A stretch of DNA of 64,000 bases from Rosa chinensis (GCF_002994745.2 NC_037090.1:8181501-8245500), one strand, 5' to 3'. Positions 42,123 through 54,830 are shown, numbered from the stretch's first letter. Numbers and translations are program-made. Notes: generated by a model not told the origin, from the letters alone.

Positions 42123-42667
42123 GCGGACGGACAGATGCAGAGCGACAAGACGTTTTGAATCGGATTTCCGGCGGGTGCCCAGAGCAAATTCTGGGTGTCC
42201 AATTGTTTTTTTTTTTTTGGGTAAACTGTGAGCTCCCAGAATGGGGAAGAAAAAAAAAAAGTGAACATATAAATTGATCAATTGTGTCTGTAGTGTATTC
42301 ATTTTGGATTTGGGAGTTTATGCAATTCACTTGTGGCAATAATATGATTATTGGGGGGGGGGTAATATGGTTACTGGGTATTATTAGGGGGCAATACATT
42401 CAGACGCCAGAATCCGGTCACCAGTCCGGTAGCCGGATTTCGGATTCCGGTCGCCGGAGTTCGCAGCAGGCCACTGGTCACTGGAATCCGGCAAGGTCTC
42501 TGATGACTTCTCTCTCTAAGTGACAAAGAAGGAGAGGGCAAAATTGTCCCAAAAATAAATAAAAAGGAATAAAAAATAATTAATTTGGTATTAGAGAAAT
42601 GATCTCTTAGAATATTTGGGTAAGTGGAGTTAATTAACCCAAAAATTGAGTAAATGATCATTTTCCC
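41695..42667. mobile_element. Complete MULE of the GGGGCCGTGACC family, source of the array heads
   Basis: A perfect 9-bp duplication TTTTTTTAA flanks it (41686-41694 and 42668-42676). The left end is GGGGCCGTGACCACTTACCC; the right end, reversed, is GGGAAAATGATCATTTACTC. It contains the CT microsatellite (42092-42120), G-run motifs (42340-42390) and CCGG repeats (42410-42500). Its first about 270 bp match the truncated heads repeated in 34988-37200. No transposase. Confidence 0.85.
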
Positions 42668-42676
42668 TTTTTTTAA

Positions 42677-43543
42677 AGTGCTTCCGGGTGGGGTGACCAA
42701 TTGGATCTTTGTTCTTTGCTTATAAAACTCGTTTCTAATGTCTAAAAGGAGAAAACCCACGTTTACTTGAATTTTATGCCTCCAAGTGATTGCCTTTCAC
42801 ACTAAGTAGCAAAATTAAGATCTAGATTATAGATTGTTTAAGCTTTTTCTTTGTGGGAGTAGATAGTTTAATCTTGTGTATAAGCTTTATTAATCAGAAT
42901 ATTGGGATATATGACAAGGTGCTTATGCTTGTACTTTGGGGCATAATTTGTCAACCTTCTTAAAGTTTGACACATACAATGACGTTGATGCTGTTTTTAA
43001 GTTTACACTTTAGATGCCACACCGGAAAGTCTTCCAGAAATTTGTTTTTCTATAAGACAATTAAGAACTTTTGTCTTACATACAGATATTGTGATACATT
43101 TTATCCGTTCACATCTTCCTATTTGATAGAGGCTTCGTGTCACTTGTGATAATTGCTTGAAGTGATATATAACCATAAATAAATACTTCTTTTTTCGTAG
43201 TGGTGAAGAAGTATTTGTTTATGGTTCTTTCTATTGTTTGGTTATATTTTTTGGATTTGAAATGTATAATAAATTAAGAAAGTTTAAAGCAAATAAAAAA
43301 ATAAAATAGAAAAAAGCCTTATTTTGGAAATGAAAATTGAATACTGCAAATGAATTCGTAAATGACATCTATTTTGACGGAAATTGAAGTGTAGAATTTA
43401 AATAATGAATTCCTCCGTTTTTTTCCACAAAGAAATTTAAAATTTCCAATCTGATAATGCCAAAAGAGAGAATTGGCTTTTAGGAATTATGAAATCCCCA
43501 CTTTCCATTAAATTCCATCATTTTTTTCCTCATCCAAACACTC
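42677..43543. other. AT-rich intergenic DNA
   Basis: No gene or element terminus recognised. It contains simple A/T-rich tracts only. Confidence 0.35.
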
Positions 43544-43629
43544 TTAGGAGGGGTTTATTCATTTAAGAGTCTACAAGATTTTTTTTGTATTTTAGAAGTC
43601 TATGGGTATTCAAGTTCTTTAAAATCTTG

Positions 43630-45312
43630 GTTGACACAAAGTCTGTCACGGGATCCATCTATTTTTTGTAGAAAATCAAGACGTAGCCGCCCTCTTCTCT
43701 CTAAACTAGGGTTAGGGTTTTTGACTACGTAGCCTCTCTCTCACATCAATGGCAATTGATGCAATGGCTGCCCGCTTGGCCTCCTCCCTAGCGTTGGCTG
43801 ATGGCAAGAAATCGGTGGACCTGCGTCCATCCAAAGGACTGAGACAACCTGAAGCTTTCATGGTGGAAAAGCTGCTCACGACACGGGAATACTCCCGTCG
43901 CTCTTTCCTTGGCATGTTCAGATCTGCATGGCGGATCAATGGCAGACTGAGCATTGAAGAAGTTGGAGAAGATGACAGGGTTCTGCTCACTTTCACATAT
44001 CCCTCTGATGTGGATAGGGTTTGGAAAGGTGGACTGTGGGGCAACAACAGGGCTTCTGTAGCGCTAGCGCCGTATGACGGTATCAGTCCGGCTAGCGAGA
44101 TACCACTGAAGAAATCATCCTACTGGATGACGCTGCAAGGGGTACCGCCGACGTTCAAGTCTGAGCGTATTATACGCCTGATCGGTAGGACGTTGGGAGA
44201 TTTCAAGGAGTTTGATCATCCGGCTTTCCGGACCCGAGTCCTGCGCATCAGGGTCGAGATCGACTATGCAAAGCCTCTCTTGTTTCGTCGCCACTTCTGG
44301 GTGGAAGATGAAGTTTAATTCATGGTGCAGTTTCGATACGATAAGTTGTTTGGCAGATGTGGTACCTGTGGCCTAGTTACCCACGTTGTCCTTCCTTGTT
44401 CAAGGCCGGATCTGGAAGAATATAGTGCTACACCAGTTGGAGCGGTGGCGCAGCCCACAGCCTTGGCAATACTACAGGGACAGGAAAACCCTAATAACAA
44501 TAGAGTGGTGGTAAACAATCAAACCTTGATCTTCAAGGCCCAGATAGCAAATAGCATACCGGAAGCTTTACTTCCCTAATCCGTGGTGGCCATGCATCGT
44601 CAAAGATAGGTGCAAATTAGAGAATTGAGAGAGCCAAGACTCAATGGAGATCCAATTACAGGACAAAGGCGAAACAGGGCAAATAAATTACGCTTAAGTC
44701 TTGCTATTGGGAAGAAAAATTTGGATGCAGTGACTATGGGTTTATTGGAGGGACCTTCCAACAATAGTGATCAACCAAAGAGAAAAAGAGGACGCCCTGT
44801 TGGAAGTGTGAATAAGCTACCTTATGGAACAACAGGAAAATGAAAAAAGAAAGACGGTGAACCTGAATAGACAAAGAGTAAAAAGACAAACCTGATGCCG
44901 AGGTTGTTAGCTGCTGAGGAGCCTGAAACTAGTACTAGCTCTAACCCTAAGGGGAAAGAAATGGTACTTGCTTAAGGTACAAAATTTCAAGACATTCTGA
45001 ACTTCAAGCCTTCTCAAGTGGGAGTAATCTCTATATACTTTCTTAGATGTTTTCTAGTTGATATGTGTACCACAATTGAGTGCTGGCAGATTAGACTAGA
45101 TGAATGATTTTGCCTTAGGAAGTGAGATTATTCTTGCTTAGTTTGTTAGCTTGCTGTTTCAGCGAGCGACCATTTAGACTTAAATGAGTTTAGGTGTGAA
45201 TTAGATAGGACATCCGGTTTGTTCCGGCTCTTCTTATGTAAGTTTTGTTAGACTCTGGTCTGTTTGTTCATGGCTTTGATATCTAATAAAATCAAATCCT
45301 TAAAAAAAAAAG
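43630..45312 (+). mobile_element. Internally deleted LINE (L1-type) with 16-bp target duplication
   Basis: Flanked by GTTCTTTAAAATCTTG (43614-43629) and GTTCTTTGAAATCTTG (45313-45328), one mismatch. It ends in a poly-A tail (45302-45311) after an AATAAAAT signal. It holds an ORF1-like gene but no reverse transcriptase, so ORF2 has been lost. Confidence 0.85.
43749..44579 (+). pseudogene. LINE ORF1-like protein (DUF4283 plus zinc knuckle), one in-frame stop
   Basis: The frame from 43749 reads 189 residues to a TAA (44316-44318) and resumes in the same frame to 44579. The DUF4283-like region includes FLGMFRSAWRINGRLSIEE, FTYPSDVDRVWKGGLWG and KPLLFRRHFWVEDEV. Downstream of the stop comes a zinc knuckle CGTCGLVTHVVLPC (C-x2-C-x4-H-x4-C). 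This DUF4283/zinc-knuckle order is the usual plant L1 ORF1 nucleic-acid-binding protein. A basic Arg/Lys-rich tail frame (44610-44843, RKRGRPVGSVNK) follows in the same phase after further stops. Confidence 0.75.
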
Positions 45313-46568
45313 GTTCTTTGAAATCTTGATATATTCAATTAAGATTTAAAATTATCCATTCAAATCTACTGATATTCAAAAGTATACGGATTTTTAAGGA
45401 TTTGATATTCAAACGTATACGGATTTTTAAGGATTTCATTAAATGCTGGATTTTGGAGGATTTTATAGTGCTTTTTATACATATCAAAACTCAAAAACAA
45501 TCCAACCACTTTTACGAGATTTTGATGGATTTTTTCTCACTAAAAAGTGAATGAGCTCTTCACCCACAAAAAAAAAGAAAAAAGAAGCAAGTCTCAATAT
45601 GTGACACTCATCCATTTTGTCTTAGACCTATTTTCTCACTATCTTCCTCTGTTTCTACTCTCATCTGATAATTTTTTATTTTATTTTTATCACTATGGCT
45701 CTAGAGCCTTAATCCTTCTAGCTAATTAAGCTCACTTTCAATGGTATAATTAAGATGATACATACACACATGATTCTTTTGTAAATTAGATATGAAATCA
45801 ATTATGTCATTAGTTTACTACTTTATTTTTTGTGTAACATTTTGGCTGGTTAGTTTTCTCTTATTGTTCATGTATCATTACACACAACATAAAGAATGGT
45901 AGATTTCCATACTTTCTTGTCGTTGATATAGCATTATAGTTGGATCCATACATCCATTGCTTAATTAAAGAAGAAGGAAGAAAAAAATTAACGTACCAAA
46001 AACATCATAAAGATTTCTAAGATCTAAACAAATACTAGTAAATTAATCTATTAGAATCAATCAGAATCCATATAGAATTTAAACAATCCGTGGATTAAGT
46101 AAATTTATGGATTATAAAAATTCAAACAAAGTCTTTTAAAATCTGAATTGAATACACCCTCCTTAATCTATTTTGAATGAAGGTTAGTAACTTAGTACCT
46201 CTGTTGAAACAAACAAACAAAAAGATTTAAGAATTAGCCGCACACACTTGGTTTTTTTACCTGTCTAATTATCTTTCCACTTAATCATTGTAAGATAATC
46301 CAACGACTAATTTCTCAATTAATTCATGTAAAAGAAAAAAAACATATATAAAGTTAACGTGAATCACGTACATTTAGTAGAGACGATTGTCTTCATCACG
46401 CTCTCTGAATCTGCATTGCATATTATTCTCTTTTCTCAACGTCTACATGATCGTTCCCCCCCCCCCCCCCCCAAAAAAAATTCGGGTTAGTAGCGTCTAC
46501 ATCTACATTAGGTGGTTCCACTTTCACTAATAACCAAGAACAAGACAAGACAAAAGGCAGCCACCGTC

Positions 46569-46806
46569 GCCAACGAGGTTTGGCTCAGTTGGCATGGGCG
46601 GCCTCGTGCTGGAACCCCCACCCGAGTTCGATCCCCGCTGCCAGCAGGCCTCGTTGGTTCGCGATCTGTAAGTACCTGCGGAAATCCATACCTGTGGGCT
46701 GTGTGACAGTTAGGTGTCACCGTAAGTCCTGCAGGGTTGAGGTTGTAGGCGTGCCCTGGCGATGGTGGTGTAGCGTAACCAAGCTCTCACCTAAACTTTT
46801 TGTAAC

Positions 46807-46837
<31 letters not shown>
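46569..46837 (+). mobile_element. tRNA-derived SINE
   Basis: The head contains an RNA polymerase III A-box-like TGGCTCAGTTGG (46580-46591) and a B-box-like GAGTTCGATCC (about 46623-46633). A non-tRNA body follows, ending in about 30 A residues. A 13-bp target duplication GGCAGCCACCGTC flanks it exactly (46556-46568 and 46838-46850). The perfect duplication and long tail suggest recent insertion. Confidence 0.92.
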
Positions 46838-46841
<4 letters not shown>

Positions 46842-46850
46842 GCCACCGTC

Positions 46851-47886
46851 TTCAAAATATCTTGGAATTGCTGGTGTCTTTTCAATCCTTAAATAACATA
46901 ATAGCTCATGGCACTACAGCTCTGCAAACCGATATGATTGTTTTATGAAGACTCAATCCGAAATCTGCATTAATGGACATTCCACTATTCCAGATGACCT
47001 AAGTGGTTGAACCCATATTAACATTTTTTCCCGAGGGACTAGAAGAAATCAGGGCCAAGATCCGTGACCCAAGCTATATATTTTCTACAAGTTCGGAATA
47101 TATTGTTTAGGGGCTAAATAAAGCCTACTTGAAGGCCAAACAATTTTGAAGCAAATCTGAATATTCCTTGATTTACTATTAATTATCAAATATTTAATAA
47201 TTAATGGTGATTTGTTTGCTTGATTACCAAGATTATGTAAGAGAGAACAATAACGTGGCCCATGCGGATAGTCAAGTTTCTCATGCAATTAATGTGCAAT
47301 GACATATATAGAAGAATGTAATCATGCTTGATTGTGGTTATCAAGGAAATGATCATGGACGTACGTAAGCCATGCAAGAATCAAGGTTACTCACATGTTG
47401 CAATTAAGGTGGATGGAAGGAAGTAGGACAATCTGGTCAGGAACATACATCCTTGATTGCAATATATATCATGTATAATGGCTCATGCATGGTGAGACAA
47501 TTAAGAAATGGCATGGTGGCCCATCAACTATTTGCTGCCAATAAGATGCAAGGAATCATGGTGCTGTGCAGTTAAGTTTGCTCGCGAACGTCAACAAGAA
47601 GATATATATGTAAGTTAATTATGCAAAGCTACATGGCTCAGATTACGTGGTCCATATATATATATATATATATATATATAGATACATCCCCATGCAATTA
47701 AAGATTGTTGGACTTGGATTATGAGTCCTGGTGAAGATATATAGGCAATTAAGACATGCATAGCGAACAGTTTGCATCCAAGAAGATTATGTTCAAGACT
47801 CCAAGAGGTAATTAACCTTTGCCTATATTCTAGCCACGTACAGAGGATAATTATTAATTATTGCCTACGATAGTTATCAAGACTAT
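46851..47886. other. Intergenic DNA, no gene seen
   Basis: AT-rich with repeated GCATGCAATTAA-like phrases and a (TA)n tract (47651-47681). It may be part of the LTR-like material that resumes after the Harbinger insertion (55290 onward), but no terminus was found. Confidence 0.3.
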
Positions 47887-47991
47887 TAAGAGCATCTTTA
47901 GCAATGCTAGCCATTTTTTAGTCAAATTTTAGCTAAAATAGCTAAAAAGTCATTTTGGCTACCCATTTTAGAAATACATCTAATCATATTT

Positions 47992-48215
47992 GGATTAATT
48001 TCAGTTTACCCCTCTGAGGTTTGGGGGTGTCATCATTTCACCCCCTCTACTTTCAATTTTGAATTTTTACCCCCTAAACTTTCCAATTTCAATCAGTCGT
48101 GTCCAATTTCTAATATTCTGTCCAAATTGGACGTTAAGTTTGACTTTTGAGGGCTAAAATGGTCATTTCAACATAAAAAAAATTAAATTTTTTTTTTTTT
48201 TTTTTTTCTGTTTTT

Positions 48216-48257
<42 letters not shown>

Positions 48258-49113
48258 TGTATTTTGTCTTCAACCAATACACCACAAGTTATAATAGGTT
48301 TATAAAAACAAAAAAAATACTCTAGGTGGTTGAAAGCCGCTCGCTGGTCTACGATATTTATGATATATCTCCGATAAAGTGAAGAATTTTAGGATATATC
48401 CCCAATAAAGTGAAGAAATATTTGTAAAAAATAATTTTACACTTTATCTGTAAATAAATATATGTATATCCCCAATAAAGTGAAGAAATATCTGTGTAAA
48501 ATCATTTTTGGTCTACGATATTTGTGATATATCTCTAATAAAGTGAAGAATTTTAGGATATATCCCCAATAAAGTGAAGAAATATATGTAAAAAATGATT
48601 TTACACTTTATCTGTAAATATCTGTATATCCCCAATAAAATGAAGAAATATCTGTGTAAAATCATTTTTTACAGATATTTATTTACAGATAAAGTGTAAA
48701 ATTATTTTTTACAGATATTTATTCACTTTATTGGGGATATGTCATAAATTCTTCATTTTATCGGATATATGTCACAAATATCGTAGACCAGCGAGCCGTT
48801 TTCAACTACCTAGAGTATTTTTTTGTTTTTATAAACCTATTATAACTTGTGGTGTATAGGTTGAAGACAAAATAAAATAAAATAAATAAAAAAAAACTAA
48901 GAAAGAGAAAAAAAAATTAAAATTTTTTTAATGTTGAAATGACCATTTTAGCCCTCAAAAGTAAAATTTAACGTCTAATTTGGACGAAATAGTAGAAATG
49001 GGACACGGCTGATTGAAATTTGAAAGTTTAGGGGGTAAAAATTCAAAATTGAAAGTAGAGGGGGTGAAATGATGACACCCCCAAACCTCAGGGGGGTAAA
49101 CTGAAATTAATCC
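47992..49113. mobile_element. Long fold-back (palindromic) element
   Basis: The left half from GGATTAATTTCAGTTTACCC matches the reverse complement of the right half ending GGGGTAAACTGAAATTAATCC almost throughout. The arms are roughly 500 bp each, around a short centre rich in ACAGATATTTATTTACAGAT repeats. TATTT flanks both sides (47987-47991 and 49114-49118). Poly-T runs (48187-48251) occur in the left arm. No coding sequence. Confidence 0.82.
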
Positions 49114-49280
49114 TATTTTTTAAAGGAATATTAAATAGTTTAAAGGGGCTGTGACCACTTACCCAATTATAGCCCAAAAATTGCCCGCTTACTCCACAAA
49201 GAGTTTTTTAACCCCATTTACCCAATGTAACAGTGTTTGACAGTATTGCCCTCATTTTAATTAACAAATTACACTCATAA

Positions 49281-49426
<146 letters not shown>

Positions 49427-50584
49427 TAAGCCACCACGCCCACCACTCCACCGTCGAGGTCGGCCTCCACCGCCGCCGCTCTATCCCACCGTCGAGGATG
49501 ACGCTATCCAACTCCACGATCCCAACCCCTCTGGGCTTCACCGGTTTTGTTGTCAGATGTTCGGGAAACTCTCCACGCAGGAATCGGGTCTGGGCTTCGC
49601 TTGCAGGTCTCGGACGACGTCAAAACTGTGGTCTATTGGGGGGGGGTGCAATAGATAGATTATTACCCCCCAATAATTTCTTAACTGTGGTTAATTAATC
49701 ATTGAAATTAGAGTTTTGATAAGTCTTATGTTGTTTTGAGTTTATTAAAGTACAATAATCTGTCAATGATAGAAACTGGTGATTTTTGGGGTGGTCTATT
49801 GGGAGGCAATAGACAGATTATTGCCCCGCAATAATGTCTTAACTGTGGTTCATTTATTACAGGTCATTTCAACAAAATGTTGTTATATTCATTAACCAAC
49901 ATAATTAGGTTTATTGGGGGGTCATAAAAAGTTTATTGCCCCCCAATAATTTTTTTATAGATGGTCAGAAGTAACTCAATTTGGTTTTGAATTAGTTTAC
50001 AAAAGTACAGGTATTCAAATTCAATACTTGGTGAATTTAAGTCCACAACGAATTGGCTTTTTTTTCACACTCTCCACTTCACTTGAACCGCTTCACCCTA
50101 GGCCTCCCGGGTGCCCTCTTAACAAGAATAAATGCACCTAACGACAAAAGGATCACCCATATTCATGCAAAAAATAACAAAACAAATATATTATTGCCCT
50201 GCAATAAACAGATTATTGCCGCCCAATAATATAACAGAAATACCAAAACACATTAGAAGCAGTCTTTAACACGAAGGAAAATATCACTGAACACAATTAT
50301 AGAGACTTTATAACAATCAAGACACATTATTGCCCCCCAATAGGAAGATTATTGTCCCCCCAATATTTTCGACTCCGGTTGACGATTTTGCCCACAATTC
50401 CAGTCATTTTGCAACAATTCTGATTGACCGTTTGCCTTCACACTGATTTGACTTCGATTGCAACGACTCCGGTTGCAGCCCGGGACCGGAGATATAATCA
50501 AGTTGCGATTTTCGTGATGATCAGTTGCCGGCGAGAGAGACAGAAGCAAGTCGAAGTCGTATACTGGCGGTCGTTGATTCCTTT

Positions 50585-53500
50585 CACTACTACAGAAAAC
50601 ATGATTCGGGACACCCACTAATTTTTTCCAGGACGTTTTTTGAAACTTAATGTCCTTGTATGAATGTTAGGACGTCAACTCATGACTACCTCTTCAAAAG
50701 CAAAAACAGGAGAAGCTGCTTTAAGTCTAGCGCGTCTAGACGTCCTCCAGGTGTGGGGTTCGATTCACACAATACCCAAAAACCTTAATAGTTGAATAAT
50801 AAAAATAATAGAAAAGTCCCCTTCTAGGAATTCAATCCAATGCACACGCGTTCATCTTTCATTTTCCCCCAAATTGCTTTAGCCATTTTTGTGTTCCTTC
50901 TTAGATACAAACCCTTCCATTTCACTTTCATTATCAAATTTTCCCGTCAAATGGAAATATTTCACCGAATTTCGTCCTATCAATCAGCACTTCTCTACTC
51001 TTCTCACCTCGTTGCATCCATCATCACTGTTCTCTCATCACCCAGAAAACCCTAATCTTCTTCCTTGCCATTCAAAATCAAGACATAAAATAGCTGAGGA
51101 GTAGAATACTTGTCAATCAAAGTTGAAAATTCAAGCTGGGTTTTAGTGTTAGTGATTTCAGTGTCTTGTTGAAAATTTCAGAATTTTCTTGTAGAAAATC
51201 TGGAGTCTTTGCAATTTGGAAAATTTCAGTTGTATTTGTATTGGCAGGTGCAGGGAAGAAAAAAAAGAAAAGGATCTCGACTGCTACTCTGAGTGCTCTC
51301 CCAAATCTCTCTCCTCACTTTCAGACGAAAGTCACGAAATTCGTCCAGAAATTTCTCCAGGTAATTCTCTCTTTCTCGAATTCCATGTCTCTTCTAGTTC
51401 TTCAATTGGGTAGAAACGAAAGGTTGAGATCTGGGATTCTGGGTGATGATGATTTGTGTTTAGGTACTGGGTGATGATAATTTGCGTTTGGATACTGGGT
51501 TGGTGAGTGGGTCTGTAGGAATGTAAGAGATGAAAGCTTCTGGTTCTCCTTTATTCTTTAATTTCAAATTGATTGTTTGTGCTACTAGTGTGCTTCGTAT
51601 CTCTTGGTACATTTGTGCTGATCTAATCTTAATAAGAATAATGTTATGTAGTTCATTTCTAGGTTGTCTAGTTATGATCATTGTTCTGTACCTTCATTAT
51701 ATGTTTATTATTTTCTCATTTCCATCTCTGCTGCTCTTTATTGGTCCAAGAGCAACTGAACCATAGATATGAGAACCGAGCAATATAAGAAAAGAAAAAA
51801 AATAGTACAAGGCACATTGATTAAGGTCTCAATTATGAAAAACTAGAAACTTCATGATTCATCCGTTTACAAAGGTATTGTAAACATATCTTAAAGTTTT
51901 AATTGAAATTTTTTTTTCTTTGCTTTTTTCTTTGTTTAATAATAAGATAATGGTGTTGTATAATTTGTATGGCACTATGACAGTAAGTTTGAATTGAAAA
52001 TGGTTTTGTTGGTTTGATACATTGGTATTTTTTATTATATGGCAATATGTTTATATCAAAATTTCCATATCTATTTTATCTTTTATAGGTTATGATGGCT
52101 CCGATTAGGAAGTATCCTTCTGGGGTTAAAAAAAGAAAAGAGAAGCAAAAGAGAGAGGCATTGGTTAAGCTTCAAGCTGGATGTACTTCAACGCAAATGC
52201 TGAACAAGTACAAGAGAATGATAATGTGAATGAGAGTACAGAAGAGTTTTTATTTTTTATTTTTTATTTTTATAAAATATATTTAAAGGTAGGGAGCCCC
52301 AATTTTTTTTTTCTGCCTAGAGCCCTGGAAATCCCAGGGCCGGCTCTGCCCTATAGTAGATTAGCTGGGTTAGATCTGACACTTACAAGCGAGGTATCTG
52401 ATAGTATGTTCTTGCTTATGTGAACCTGGGAAGAAGTTCTCAGATACTATGAAGTTTCCTACCTAATTGATTTTTTTCTGTGTTTTTTTTTGAAGTTTGC
52501 AGGTATTTGAGCAATTATGGTTCCAAGTAACCCTTCTATTCTTCTCCATGTAACTAATTTAGTTTCCCAAATTGCACAGTTTTTCCTTTTTCATGTCGAT
52601 GGGCTAATGTATGTATAATCTATATTTTCAATACGTTTTCCATGGCTATTGTAACTCCTTAATTGTATTATTTTGGTTAGGGTTTAGTGATTGATGCTAT
52701 TATAGTTGTGCTTTTTTAGTTTTCTGTGTGGTGATTTAGCATTCCTTCTTTGGCTTTTTTTGTTCCTGAACAGGGTAGTGGTAAAAAAATTCTGGTGAGG
52801 AAGAAAACAAGGAAATAAAGACAGTGGTTATGCAAAGGGATAATGCCATTAGCCAGCAAAGGATTTCTACCCACCCTGAAAATATTGGCAGCTTGCATGG
52901 TATTCTCATATTTCTCTAGTCTATATGCTTGTATTGTGTGTTGTTTAATTTAAGTATTATACATGAAGGCTAGTTCAAGTTTGGTAATAAAGACAAATAA
53001 TTTTGTTGGCTTATTTCTTAATTTGGATATAGTTTCTAGCTTATACTTAGTGCACCAACATTGGTTTGTTTCTCAATTCGGATCTCAGTTTCTAGCTTGT
53101 ACTTAGTGCATCAATATTGGTTTGTTTCTCAGTTGGGATTGCAGTTCCTAACTTGTACTTAGTGCAGCAATATTGGTTTGTTTCTCAACTTGAGATCTAA
53201 ATTTATAGCTTGCATATTTCATCTGGCTTCTCTCTTAAATGTGAATCTCACCTTTTATTTAGTGGGTTTCTAGACATTTTACTTATATGTATTTGTGTTC
53301 TTGGATAAGATAGAAGCTTCTTAGACATTTCATCTTAGTGTTTTGGGTATTTGAATTTCAAGGCTGAAATTAACATCCTTATTTGGGTTTCTTGTTAACG
53401 TTTGAGCAGGTTTGGTGAGAAAAATATGAGCAGCATTGGGTATAGAAGGATGCTATTCACATAGATATGTAAGTTCAAGATCATAATTGGTAATTTGATT

Positions 53501-54710
53501 AGTAATATGGTCAACGCTGTGTGTTTGTTCTTATGCAGTATTTTGATCACTTAACTTGTTTTTCATGTTTCTTCTTTAAAAATGCTTATACATATGCTTT
53601 GGAACTTAGAACTATAACCACATAAGTCTGAACTATCTTGAGCTCATATTATCTGTCCAGAAAAGTCCTACTGCTCTTGTCTTTACACTATGCAATGATT
53701 AACCAAGTATTAAGCTATTTGTTTTTCTTTGGATAAGCTCTTTGTATAGGCCAAGTTGTCATGTGTTCAGCATGACTAATATGATCCTTTCTTATTACTT
53801 GTCATGTGTTCCAAGCTTGAACTTTTATAAGTGGTGGAAGAATGGAGTATCTGTAATGAGATAATGTATTTCCTTTTATGTTGGGTGACTAAATCTGCAG
53901 TTTTCTTGTCACAGGTTAATAGGTCACTTGAAATTTCCTGATTACATATAATCTTTATCATTAAGCCGCTTGAAGATTTTGTGAGGTTAGTTCTTACCAT
54001 TTTTGCTCCGAGTATTAATTATTAGTTGTTAGAAAATGTTTAGGACATGTACTCTTTTAAGACAGTACTTCATGCTTATGAATTAGTTGTGCATGTTATC
54101 TTCTTTTTAGCATTACTTCTAGCATTAACAAATTTTGTAATACTCCTCTTTAATCGTTTTTGCAGTTCAAAGATAACTTGGATGTAGTGCAGCCGTGAGG
54201 AAATTGATCTAGATAGGAACTTACTAGGAATTTTGTATTTGGTATCATTCAAATAGTACTTTGGTCAATAATATATAATTTTGGTTGGTATATGGCATTC
54301 ATAGATCATTGGTTGCCAATATATTTTTTTTTTGGGTTTCATATGGAAGTTTTGAGGACGTTTTTCATATATGTCGACATTATTTAGATGTCCTCTAATA
54401 CATACAAGGACATGTTTTTTAGATTTAAGGACACTTATCTAGTGTCATGGTAAACATTAGAGGACATTTTTTGAATGTCCTAATAGATATTAGAGGACGT
54501 TTTTTAAACGTCTTAGAAGACATTAGATGACGTTTTCTAGAGATACAAGGACACTTTTCACGCGTCCTAGTAGACATTTTAGGACGTTTTTCCAATGTCC
54601 TTAAAAGGCACTTACAATGACTCCTTGATACATGACGTTTTTTTTGCGTGTCATCTAAAGTTTTCAAAGACGTTTTTCGAACGTCCTTAAATGCTTTTTT
54701 TGTAGTAGTG
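50585..54710. mobile_element. Non-autonomous CACTA (En/Spm) element
   Basis: Starts CACTACTACAGAAAAC and ends TTTTTTTGTAGTAGTG, with the 3-bp duplication TTT (50582-50584 and 54711-54713). Subterminal repeats of AGGACGTTTTT...ACGTCC type are dense at the right end (54355-54690) and sparser at the left (50629-50675). Interior 50800-54180 is AT-rich with no transposase (TNPA/TNPD) detected. It includes a zinc-finger-protein remnant and a triplicated phrase around TTGGTTTGTTTCTCA (53060-53190). Confidence 0.88.
52092..52240 (+). pseudogene. Remnant of a hAT/ZMYM1-like (TTF-type zinc finger) protein N-terminus
   Basis: The frame reads MAPIRKYPSGVKKRKEKQKR followed by EALVKLQAGC and then, in another frame, FNANAEQVQENDNVNESTEE. 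Plant TTF-type zinc-finger/hAT-dimerisation proteins begin with a similar KYPSGxxKRKKxxK...L motif. Only about 50 residues remain, with a frameshift and no downstream domain. It could be capture by the CACTA element or an older insertion. Assignment is tentative. Confidence 0.35.
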
Positions 54711-54830
54711 TTTAGAAGGTCCAACTCAGCCTTGCCGAGCTTCTCAGTGACGAGGACCGTCGGCTTGGCGTCGAGCCTGGCCGCGGAGAGCACGACGACG
54801 AGTTTCTGCGAGGTGATGGCGAGAGCCGGC
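54711..54830 (-). pseudogene. Captured exon fragment of D-3-phosphoglycerate dehydrogenase
   Basis: The minus strand reads TPALAITSQKLVVVLSAARL then DAKPTVLVTEKLGKAELDLL. This matches the junction of transit peptide and mature N-terminus of plastid PGDH, the first enzyme of the phosphorylated serine pathway, where KPTVLVAEKLGxAGLDLL is characteristic. The fragment is GC-rich compared with its surroundings, has no start, and stops at the CACTA insertion point. It is therefore a gene piece carried by the MULE (transduplication). The catalytic and NAD-binding regions are absent. Confidence 0.68.

Larger units (their letters stand above)
43547..46162. mobile_element. PIF/Harbinger-like (Tourist-type) element containing a LINE
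   Basis: Ends GGAGGGGTTTATTCATTTAA and, reversed, GGAGGGTGTATTCAATTCAG are inverted repeats. They are flanked by TTA on both sides (43544-43546 and 46163-46165), the 3-bp duplication of PIF/Harbinger elements. After removing the LINE at 43630-45312 the element is about 930 bp, AT-rich and non-coding, with subterminal repeats of GTATACGGATTTTTAAGGAT (45387-45439). Confidence 0.65.

Noticed and set aside
46580..46660. A functional tRNA gene
   Set aside because: A- and B-box-like motifs are present, but the sequence does not fold into a full cloverleaf with an acceptor stem. The poly-A tail plus target duplication show a SINE.
48300..48780. CRISPR-like array from regularly repeated ATATCCCCAATAAAGTGAAG
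   Set aside because: These are internal direct and inverted repeats of a eukaryotic fold-back element; there are no unique spacers of constant length and no cas genes.
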